DNA from: Sepiola atlantica
Taxonomy: Eukaryota; Mollusca; Cephalopoda; Sepiida; Sepiolidae
DNA: 64,000 bases
Assembly: GCA_963556195.1 (NCBI GenBank)
Contig: OY744544.1
Span: 46,532,484 to 46,596,483, forward strand
Reading direction: 5' to 3'
This document shows, in pieces, positions 1 through 28,711 of the stretch. Under the pieces are notes generated by a model. It was not told the origin of the DNA. It saw nothing but the letters and a program-made list of their open reading frames with translations, and made no database searches. Every line of letters starts with the position of its first letter. Position 1 is the first letter of the stretch. The position numbers and the translations under genes were made by a program.

Positions 1-231
1 AAATGAAATGTTCATTGCTATTGAATATTGAATAAAAATGTTTATTGCTATTGAATAAAATTGTTCATTGCTATTGAATAAAAATGTTCATTGCTATTGA
101 ATAAAAATGTTTATTGCTATTGAATAAAACATTTCTTTGCTATTGAATAAAAATGTTCATTGCTATTAAATAAAATGTTCATTGCTATTGAATAAACATG
201 TTCATTGCTATTGAATAATTTCATTGCTATT
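1..231. repeat. Short tandem array, ~23-24 bp unit, cut by the window edge
   Basis: The core TTCATTGCTATTGAATAAA recurs about ten times from the first base, with small length changes (extra A residues, one copy containing an internal duplication near 20-35). The array starts at the window edge, so its full length is unknown. It is AT-rich and has no coding signal. Confidence 0.9.
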
Positions 232-1480
232 TCATAGAACGATAGGTATTCAGTTTTTTTAAATCATCTCACATGCTGGATTTATTTATGAACGTATATT
301 CTTGAGTAGAATTTTACAACTGGTTAAGTTGATGGAAAGAATGAATTCGATTTTGGGACAAGTTATTTAACAATGTGTTAAGTCGGAAATTTTTATCTTA
401 GCGATATATTTTGTTCTGAGGTGATATGTGTTCAATGTTCACCATAACAGTTTACATAGATCAAAGGCAAGAATTACTTATTTTGTATCTCAAACAAATG
501 TGTGAACTGGTGATAGAGAAGTTCGCAGTGATAGCATGCAACAACAGAAATAATGATCACGCTAAACGCATCATACGCAGAAATAACTGTTTTACATGTT
601 TTATTATTTTACTAGGTGAACCTACCCGGTGTTGCCCGGAAGTATTTTTTGTTTCCCTGTTTTAAACTATTCCATTGGTTTTAAATAATATCTTTTAAAT
701 AGGATTTTGAAAGTTAAATTTTAATATAATGCTATCGTTTTGTGATTAAATTGTTATAAAACTATAATTACTTTTTTAGTTAATCTTGTTTTAATATTCT
801 TAAAGTTAATTCTTATAATATCTACTTATAAACTGATTCTATTTAAATAGCTTTCAAAACTTTCAACCTTTTAATGCGTGAGAAGTTGCAATGAATCTTA
901 AAGATTGAAATGGCTTTACATTCAACAGTTTTATTGGGTACAAATTGCTTTTAAATTCCGATGGGTCACGAAGTAAATCATTCCTTTTTTCAACTATTAA
1001 CAAAAGATTACACTGGCTGAATAATTTACGAAACAAAACTAAATTCATTTTGGTCGATTTACTTTTGTATTTAAATCTTTTTTAAATATGCTTTCCAAAA
1101 TCTAGTTTTGCATCTTTGATTACAATAAATAGTTGATTAATAGTAAAATTCAATGTCGAATTTTCAAAGTCGCGTATTCGTGAGGAAAACACGTACACAA
1201 TCAGACGCAAAGTTGTCTTATAATGTCATTACTATAAAGATTAAAATGAACCATCTAAACCAATTCTCATGTGCATTTATTTCGATGCCGTATCGCAAAA
1301 TTTGATATTTCAAAATATCAATGTGTGTTGAGCGATCAGAATCAGGCGGTGTTTAAGACAACCGTGCACCTTAGATTCAAAACGTTCAAAGAATTTCGAA
1401 CTTTTTATTTACTGATGTAAATTCTTCTCAGTAATGTAGCAGGTATTTTTGTTTAAAAATATTTCATGAGGAATCGAACT
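232..1480. other. AT-rich non-coding stretch
   Basis: I see no exon, RNA gene or clear mobile element here. The open frames at 426-665 (plus) and 863-1048 (minus) are short, low in complexity and resemble no family I recognise. The stretch lies downstream of the last visible P450 exon on the minus strand, where further exons of that gene would be expected, but none could be identified. Confidence 0.5.
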
Positions 1481-1830
1481 GAGAGTATCTAATGCAAGCA
1501 AATCGCAACGGGTTCTCTACCTGACCCGGAGATCCTTTCTAAGGCACAATAGCAGATGCTTTTCTGTCCCTTATACATCACCATGGAACAGCCGATTCTT
1601 GAGTTTGGCATCCAAGCAAAAAAAATGATATTGTACACCTGAAGCATGTTCAAGGGTTGCCAACCAAGATGGTGACGGGATTCTCCACGCTTCAACAGAT
1701 TCAAAGATTAAATCTGTCCTCACTTGAGTAGCGAACGATGCGAGAAGGATTCCTGCATACAGCTTCGTCAAAGGGAATATAAATGTACTTTTAGAAGGGT
1801 TTTCACCCAATTCTTAGTTGCGGTCTCTGC
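1450..1830 (-). repeat. Probable dispersed repeat with a tRNA-like box
   Basis: This block is richer in G+C than its surroundings. Read on the minus strand it ends with GTTCGATTCC (plus 1470-1480), which fits the polymerase III B box, and about 40 bases earlier has GGTCAGGTAGAGAACCC, which loosely resembles a tRNA D-arm/A box. Two overlapping minus frames (1571-1810 and 1489-1704) are open, as is common inside repeats. A tRNA-related SINE or a composite repeat is the likeliest reading, but no target-site duplication was found and no family is assigned. Confidence 0.3.
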
Positions 1831-2013
1831 GGTTACGCGCATCATCGCTTTCATTTCAACAGAAGAAACGCAGAATTTTCTGTCCTTGTTTCTGCCAGAG
1901 GATGTCGTGATGATGCCTACCATATCCAGGTTTAAAGTCGCCTTAGAAAAACATTCAGACGATATATAGATGCAATATCGTCTGTCTTTTACATGGCTTG
2001 CTGCACTTTGATA

Positions 2014-2112
2014 TTTGTTGCCAATAAAATTGATTGATTGTGTGATTAAACTTTCTCGTTTTTAACGAGGGAAAGTTTAATCACACAATCAATCAATTTT
2101 ATTGCCAACAAA
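2014..2112. repeat. 99-bp near-perfect palindrome
   Basis: Arms 2014-2055 and 2071-2112 are inverted copies of 42 bp with a single mismatch (C2021 against C2105). The centre, CTCGTTTTTAACGAG, folds into a second small stem. The arms include GATTGATTGTGTGATTAAAC and its complement. It could be a foldback element, or an inverted duplication of part of a repeat, since CTTTCTCGTTTTTAA also occurs once more near 2340. Confidence 0.9.
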
Positions 2113-2399
2113 GGGTTAAGTTCGACATTCCTGGAACATTACCAATCACGACAAACCACGGCATCTGAAGAAAAGGGACATCATATCAACTAAGACGAAT
2201 ATAACAGTTCGAAATATGTACACAAAGTATTGTCAAATATTAGGTTGAACTTATAACCAAAATCAGACCGGCTGAGTCTATTTTTGAGGATGGCTTGCTC
2301 TCTGTGCACCCCTAGGAGGTCCATCTTCCCAGGATTTACTTTCTCGTTTTTAAGAAGTGTATTGCTAATCGCCCGAGGCGCCATTACCGGAGAATGCCG

Positions 2400-2530
2400 A
2401 CGGTGCTGCCAAGCCAATTTTTGTTCGGCCAGAGTGCTCTTCCTCTAGGAAGCTGGCTTCAAATCCCACTTTCTTGACGTTGTGTCATATCTTCCCACCG
2501 TGGAAAAAACTGTACAAATGATTCGGTAAA
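2400..2530 (+). repeat. Possible SINE head (tRNA-like)
   Basis: GGCCAGAGTGCTCTTCCTCT followed by AGGAAGCTGGCTTCAAATCCCAC resembles the anticodon arm (CTTCC/GGAAG stem) and T arm (TTCAAAT) of a tRNA. The adjacent sequence to 2190 is open on the minus strand and looks repeat-like. No A box match good enough to be sure and no duplication of the target were found, so this is a weak call. Confidence 0.25.
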
Positions 2531-2539
2531 TTTTATCAA

Positions 2540-2997
2540 AAAACGAAACCACTCAAATAGTAGATATTAGAGATTTTCTTAGTGTTAAAACAAAGCCGCA
2601 CAACCTTGACATCTTCAGTTAACCTCGATTCAAACAATTAAAAATGGTTAAAAGTTTGACTGTCGCTAATAAAAAAATAATACTTAATCTAAATACATAC
2701 ATACATAAACTCGCTTGGTTACATCATTTCGGGAGAAGAATGCACTCAAAATGTGGCAGTCCAGCAAGAACCCGTCAGGAATTGGCTCGTTTTTACTGCA
2801 ACCAAGCTTCCTCGAGCTCGGATGCCTCATAAGAGACCCTCAAGGCGTTTTTAATACTAACTTTTAAAATGTAAGTCAGTATTAATTTTCAATAATTATC
2901 TCTTTTTAGAAAGAGATAGTCACCAAGAGAGACTATTAAAACATTATAATGTCTTCTCTATTATTATTTAGATCACTTTAACCGCATCGTCAAATTC
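2540..2997. other. AT-rich stretch without recognised features
   Basis: A 62-codon plus-strand frame (2644-2832) is present, but its product matches nothing I know and has no splice or composition support. The remainder is low-complexity AT-rich sequence. Confidence 0.4.
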
Positions 2998-3045
2998 TGA
3001 GAGACGGAAAGCAATATGTCTGCACGTGTTGCTTTCCGTCTCTCA
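2998..3045. repeat. Perfect 17-bp inverted repeat, 14-nt loop
   Basis: TGAGAGACGGAAAGCAA (2998-3014) is repeated in inverse as TTGCTTTCCGTCTCTCA (3029-3045). It would fold into a 48-nt hairpin with no mismatch. No terminator or RNA gene context is apparent. Confidence 0.85.
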
Positions 3046-3329
3046 AATTTGCACAGATTTATTTTTGTAAAAGTTGGTATTTTGCTGCATTCATAAAGGG
3101 AACTATTTAGTCCGAATTTACGTATCTTTTTTTGACAAATCTTTTCTTCTCATTCGTTATACGTATTGTGTATACATATTTATTCTTACATATGTAATCC
3201 ATAGTCATAAGGTGATATTTTATAAAGCGACTCCTTATTCGCACTCCTGATCGTTATAGCGATTGTGTTGCTCACCAACATACATAGATGATGCAATGCA
3301 GAGTACAGATGTTCACCAACCAAGTACAA

Positions 3330-3790
3330 AATACAATCACCGTATGTATATGGATGACCTGCAATTACTAACAAAAATAAAAAAGGAGCTAGAAACACTA
3401 GTAAGCACAACTAAAATCGTTAGTCATTGTATGGAATGTAATTCTGGGTAGAAAATGGGCACTAATTGTAATGAAGAAAAGACACTCTAAATAAGTGAAC
3501 GTAATTGAGAAGTAATAGGAGTTGATAAGAGGGTGACGCTGAAGTAGGTAAAAAATTAGGTAGTTACACTGAACTTACTAGAGAGCTGAAGGGAATGTGG
3601 AACATAAAAACTATCATGATACCAATAAGCAAAAGGATCAGTTCTGAAAAAACCTGGACGAAGTTGGATTCAAAAAGAGAATTAACACCATACGCCATAC
3701 AAAGCACGGTACTAATGAAAACTGTTGGCATATTATGAAAAGCACTAAAGTGCGGAAAACAACCCACATAACCAGGTGATCAACCACAGC
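3330..3790 (+). mobile_element. Degenerate LINE: RT motif C and 3' end of ORF2
   Basis: From about 3344 the plus frame reads YMDDLQLLTKIKKELETLVS, the catalytic YxDD motif C and following helix of a non-LTR reverse transcriptase. A deletion and stop codons follow, and from 3571 another segment reads ELTRELKGMWNIKTIMIP, which corresponds to the C-terminal region found in the same LINE family further downstream, ending near a stop at 3735. It is related to the copies at 61.0-63.6 kb in this window. It is a pseudogene fragment lying in the region downstream of the visible P450 exons. Confidence 0.65.
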
Positions 3791-3954
3791 TAAGTTGAAA
3801 TAGCAAATGAAATTTGGACCAAACACAATTAGAAATATAAATGAAGCATATATAGACGAACCCAAGGATGCTTAAACTACTTGTATAAATATATAAGAAA
3901 AATACTACCCCCCACACACACACATAAGAAAATAACATATTTTTACCATCATCG

Positions 3955-4140
3955 GTTGGTACCACCAAAATGGCCGAGGAGTGTCGGAAAGGATAAAAGA
4001 ACCGATTTGAAGGATATGGAAAGTACTGGATTTTTAGGAGGTATATTGTCAGTCAAGTTCCAAAGAAAACCACCTGCTGTTATCAGTAAGAAATCACTTG
4101 CAAATGACCGGTGTGAGAACACCTAATTGGTTACAATAAT
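3955..4140 (+). mobile_element. Truncated LINE 3' end with AAT tail
   Basis: The sequence ...AACCACCTGCTGTTATCAGT...AAATCACTTGCAAATGACCG...GAACACCTAATT ends in ACAATAATAATAAAATG, an AAT-type tail. The same order of blocks is seen, inverted, near 60.7-60.9 kb next to an (ATT)n tract. This suggests a LINE 3' terminus rather than a gene; the 81-codon frame at 3881-4126 is part of it. Confidence 0.45.
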
Positions 4141-4149
4141 AATAAAATG

Positions 4150-4260
4150 TAATAGAAAGTACCAGATAGCTATGGAGGGTTGCTGTCGTCATACTCCAGG
4201 AAAGCCACTAGTGTTTGTTAGCGAGAAATCACTGCTAACGACTTGTATGAAACCTCCTAA
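4150..4260 (+). mobile_element. Second truncated LINE 3' end in tandem
   Basis: GGGTTGCTGTCGTCATACTC, then AGCGAGAAATCACTGCTAAC and GAAACCTCCTAATGAG repeat the block order of the preceding copy (3955-4140) in the same orientation. The expected simple tail is replaced by an expanded 14-bp repeat starting at 4262. Confidence 0.4.
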
Positions 4261-4261
4261 T

Positions 4262-4373
4262 GAGTAAGAAATAATGAGTAAGAAATAATGAGTAAGAAAT
4301 AATGAGTAAGAAATAATGAGTAAGAAATAATGAGTAAGAAATAATGAGTAAGAAATAATGAGTAAGAAATAAT
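4262..4373. repeat. 14-bp minisatellite, 8 copies
   Basis: GAGTAAGAAATAAT is repeated exactly eight times (112 bp). It begins just where the LINE-derived block at 4150-4260 ends and may have grown from that element's tail. Confidence 0.95.
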
Positions 4374-4579
4374 GGTGGTGCGTGTGTATGAATTAGACAT
4401 GAAGTGCACCACCATAAACCTGGGAAATCTATGGAATTGTAAAATACAGACTGGTGCGATCATCAACCACCTGCTATCCAATATAAATGGCGTATGTGTA
4501 AAACGGTCAGCATGTCGATTCCTGATGAAAACAATATAGGGAAGAAGTAAAAATATTATTCTGTACTCAGAGTAGAATT

Positions 4580-4750
4580 ATTCAGACTTTGGTACAAAAA
4601 TATACAAATGATACCAGTTGTAAGAAGAGTCTTTAGATCAATTCCCAATAAGCTTGAGAGTTACTCGAAGGAAATTGGAATATCACAAACAGAACCACCG
4701 TTAGGAAAGTCTGAATTACTCAGAACAGCTAATATAGACGGGTATTTTAG
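4580..4750 (+). mobile_element. Third LINE C-terminal fragment
   Basis: From 4581 the plus frame reads FRLWYKNIQMIPVVRRVFRS and continues open to about 4740 with ...LGKSELLRTANI. This matches the layout of the LINE C-terminus at 3571-3770 (tryptophan, then IP-V, then a leucine-rich LLRTA-type end). It is a separate insertion or duplicated piece of the same family in the same orientation. Confidence 0.5.
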
Positions 4751-4799
4751 CTAGTGTTTATTTATGACTCAATTAAAAAACACATGTTTTTAGATGCGT

Positions 4800-5570
4800 C
4801 TCTGCATCTCTACGAGAGGCTTGGTCCGTTGTTCAGTTTGTCACGCTTCAGTTTGAAAAGCATTTTCGTCAGGCTGTCACTATTTATTTTGAAATAGTGT
4901 TTTCATAGTGACATGAGCAGATTGAATAAGCAACTCTCATGTTAGATGCATCCAAGCATTTCTATAAGGAGTTACTCTATTTCCATAAGGAGCTACTCTG
5001 TTCATCGGTCGATTATATTTACGTTTTAAATAGCATCTTCATTGGTTGCTCTCTCAAGATTAAGTTTCAAATAGTATTTTAATTGTTCTATTATGCTTCC
5101 GTTTGAAATAGCATTTTCGTTATTTGGTTTGTCAACGGAAATGCTATTTGAAACTTAAGCGTTTGAAATAGCATTTCCGTCGGTCTGTCACGGAGAGTTG
5201 AAATAGCATTTCCGTCGGTCTGTCACGGATTAGTTGAAATAGCATTTCCGTCGGTCTGTCACGAATTAGTTGAAATAGCATTTCCGTCTGTCTGTCACGG
5301 ATTAGTTGAAATAGCATTTCCGTCTGTCTGTCACGGATTAGTTGAAATAGCATTTCCGTCGGTCTGTCACGGATTAGTTGAAATAGCATTTCCGTCGGTC
5401 TGTCACGGATTAGTTGAAATAGCATTTCCGTCTGTCTGATTTTTTAAAGTTTCAAATAGTATTTTCTTTGGTCTATAACGCTAAAGTTTGAAACAGCATT
5501 TTCGTTTGTCTGTCATGCTTAAGTTTGAAATAGCATTTTCATGTGTTTGTCACGCTTAATTTCGAAATAA
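4800..5570. repeat. 36-bp minisatellite with degenerate flanks
   Basis: The core (5161-5441) holds eight copies of a 36-bp unit carrying GAAATAGCATTTCCGTC and CTGTCACGGATTAG. Diverged relatives with GAAATAGCATTTTCGT extend out to about 4850 and 5570. Because 36 is a multiple of three, the minus strand stays open (5144-5425) and would encode a 12-residue repeat, MLFQLIRDRPTE. No start context, domain or splice signal supports a protein. The array ends 38 bp from the P450 exon at 5608-5738 and lies in the intron that follows it. Confidence 0.9.
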
Positions 5571-5607
5571 CATTTTTATTGCATCGTGAATTGTTTTTTT
5601 CTCTTAC

Positions 5608-25943
<20,336 letters not shown>

Positions 25944-25949
25944 CTACAA

Positions 25950-26303
25950 TAAAAGAAATAAAGGATTTAACATTTTTTGTTTGAAATGCATTGATCTTAT
26001 CATATAGAAAGTAAAAGTAATCCCCATTACGTTAATGTTCGATAGATTCGGTGTCAAAAGGCAAATACATGAATCTGTTCCGTTAGTGATTGTTGGCACG
26101 TATTGGTCTATTTTGTTTATAAAAAAATACATTAAATCACTTTCTTCGATTTTAATATTAATATTTAGACCGGCTCGATATTTTTTAAATAGTACATACA
26201 TAAAGGAAATTAGATGGATTTTCACGTTCACACGCATATCTACTACAACTTCCATTCACTCACACTGGAAAGACATTTCCTAAATCACATACTTCTGTAG
26301 CAC

Positions 26304-26385
<82 letters not shown>

Positions 26386-28270
26386 TCATATTTCAATCCT
26401 GAAACTGTCAGTTAAATATTCGATATTTTCACATGAAACAACATACGTTTCCTCTCCATAAACATTTTATTGTTTGGAAGCGTTTTCATTGGAAAACTCA
26501 CATAGTTCTTCATTCATTTGACCAATCGCTGCGGTTGTCAATCTCGATTAGTAGAATTACAAAATGATCAATAATTATAACTGACGCAGTTTTTTAATTC
26601 TTTATTAAACACGATTAAACCGTAACCTAACCTAGCTCCATTTCTTATAGAAAATAAAATAAGTCCCCTAAAATAAATCTATCTTAAACAAGCCTAGTTG
26701 AAACATGGCTACGAAATATTTGACACATAAGTATTGAACATATCTTTAAAAATATGTAACTTTAAAGAATTTGTGTTTGAAGGCTATGCCAATGCAGTTT
26801 GGTGGAAAACACAGTTAGATACGAGACGAGGTAAACAAATTGCAATATTGAAAGGTTTCAATAATTTTCGATAATAATTTTATTTACCAACGTAGTGTGT
26901 CCAATAAGCATGTTATCTGTGGTGTTGACTTTTTTAAATTTTCGGGGTCTACTTCAGTTTTAGAAAGAGAAGAAAAAATATGTTCAACCCTCGGTTTAGA
27001 TGTGTTTTGCCCAGAAGCCGAAAGTTAATAGGAATTGTTGCATGAGATTCGCATAAATAGATTAATTATTTTCGTAGAAAATAGATTGTGAGCTGGCATA
27101 TATTTTGAAATTATTTAATGAATGTTGAAATATTTTATGAGTAATAGTTCTATTATTATTTTATGTTTTTATTTAATTCTAATTTCTTTATTTAACTATT
27201 GCCAGTACATAATAATTTGTGTAAGTCAGATACAGATGAAACAACTTGTATCGAAGGATATCGAAGTCATGTAGAATTGTCCCCCTCAAAAGAAGCTGGT
27301 AAATGACTATTAATTCTTTAGATTAGCTGTTTATTCATTGTTTATTTATTTTATTTATTATTTGTTTATTTTGTATGTTTTCCATACTACGCATAATGCT
27401 TCAAGCAAACTACAACATCCTTCTCATATAACTTTAAATTGAATTGAAATTTAGAAAAAAATGTAGACGAATTTAAAATTGAAAAATAAACTTTTAGAAT
27501 GTTACAAATGATCAAACTTTACCATTTGAAAGGAGTTGAGTTATTTCTCTCGCCTTTTTTAGTGTATTGAGTATAAAACACATTGACACCCATTGGTATT
27601 AAATTCATGCGAATCCATTCGAATCACTCTTTTTAAACGCAAATTACTAAATTGTTTTAATAATTGTTATATGGTCAATATCGGTGTTTTCAATGATTTT
27701 GTTCGTTATTGCCATTCTAGTGTATAGCACTTTATCGACATAAACATAAATACTCAATCACAGATCATCTAATACAGAATTAGATAATTGTTACGAGATT
27801 TATTTAAGATAATTCCCATCCTACCATTTATCGTTAACGCACCAAATGTATGTCCTTCTAAGCATATGAACGAATACGACTGAATTTATAAAAAAGTAGA
27901 CATGTTTTTTGTGGGGGGGGGGAGATTTTATCTTCATGTATATTTTATATTATAGTAATTATAAACCAATTAACATTCTTCACTATAGAAAAAAAGGATT
28001 ACGTGATAAAATGCCTTATTAACCTTGGAGACTAAAAAATATTTTACCGAGAGCGTTTTCCTCAAATATTAGGGCAGATAGATTCAAATGATTCGTTTCG
28101 TTGCTTTAAAAATCAGATATTTCATTCAATTTTAAAATTCGATGCATCTACATTAGTGGCATGACTTATTTTCTAATTTCTTATTTGCATTACATTTTTG
28201 AATCTCTTATTAATCACTCAATTTTATAACGTAATTTGATTAGCGTAATGACCATGTTTTATTTTTTGAT
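25950..28270. other. AT-rich sequence upstream of exon A
   Basis: No P450 exon is recognised here; a PGPxP hinge signature was sought on the minus strand without success. It contains an (ATT)n tract at 26303-26384 and a G-rich run near 27,913. The open frames at 25944-26283 on both strands overlap each other and match nothing known. Confidence 0.5.
26303..26384. repeat. (ATT)n microsatellite
   Basis: About 27 uninterrupted ATT units. Confidence 0.98.
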
Positions 28271-28271
28271 T

Positions 28272-28285
28272 TAATGTTTTCATTA
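28272..28285. repeat. SINE target-site duplication, left copy
   Basis: TAATGTTTTCATTA, identical to 28565-28578. Confidence 0.93.
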
Positions 28286-28564
28286 AAGTAAAGGTAAAGG
28301 TCGCATAGCCTGGACGCGCACGAGTGTCGTTGCCGACATCGCACACTGCCCATGGCCGTAGCGGCGGTGATTAGTTAAGGGCACAGCATATGGAAGGCGG
28401 AGCCTATCCCTCTCCTTCCGCTGCCTTGAACCTTCCCTGAGTTTTACTGCTGAGTGGACAGAGGGAGTTTTCAGACCCGAAAATCCACATGCCGTGAGTG
28501 GGATCGAACCCGGGTCGTCCAGCCCAAAGACAAGTGCTATAACCACTTGTCCACAGGCCCTCCC
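28286..28564 (-). mobile_element. tRNA-derived SINE, full length
   Basis: On the minus strand the element starts with a tRNA-like head: GGGCCTGTGGACAAGTGGTT (A box region) and, about 45 bases on, GGGTTCGATCCCACTC (a B box fitting GGTTCGANNCC). A body of about 190 bp follows and the 3' end is a short ACCTTT repeat. The 14-bp sequence TAATGTTTTCATTA is present on both sides (28272-28285 and 28565-28578), a perfect target-site duplication. The minus frame 28283-28576 is open by chance. Molluscs carry several tRNA-derived SINE families; I do not assign it to one. Confidence 0.9.
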
Positions 28565-28578
28565 TAATGTTTTCATTA
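28565..28578. repeat. SINE target-site duplication, right copy
   Basis: TAATGTTTTCATTA, identical to 28272-28285. An undamaged duplication suggests a recent insertion. Confidence 0.93.
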
Positions 28579-28711
28579 CAAATTTTTAAATCAGAATGTT
28601 TTCATAACTTTCCAACAAAACACAGTTTTACTAGTGTTATGTCCTTGTTGATTTTTATGGTGATCTATTCCGTCACTGTATAGACTCTTCTTGACTCTGA
28701 GGTTCAAGTCG

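Noticed and set aside
3564..3968. Hydrophobic minus-strand frames resembling membrane proteins
   Set aside because: They are antisense to LINE-derived AT-rich sequence; the plus strand carries the recognisable LINE motifs.
5144..5425. 93-codon minus-strand frame with a 12-residue repeat
   Set aside because: It is the by-product of a 36-bp minisatellite whose length keeps the frame open; there is no start context, domain or splice support.
28286..28564. A genuine tRNA gene on the minus strand
   Set aside because: The B box is good, but the body is 279 bp, the acceptor stem does not close and a target-site duplication with a simple tail shows a SINE.
28283..28576. 97-codon minus frame
   Set aside because: It coincides with the SINE and includes its tRNA-like head; there is no coding evidence.
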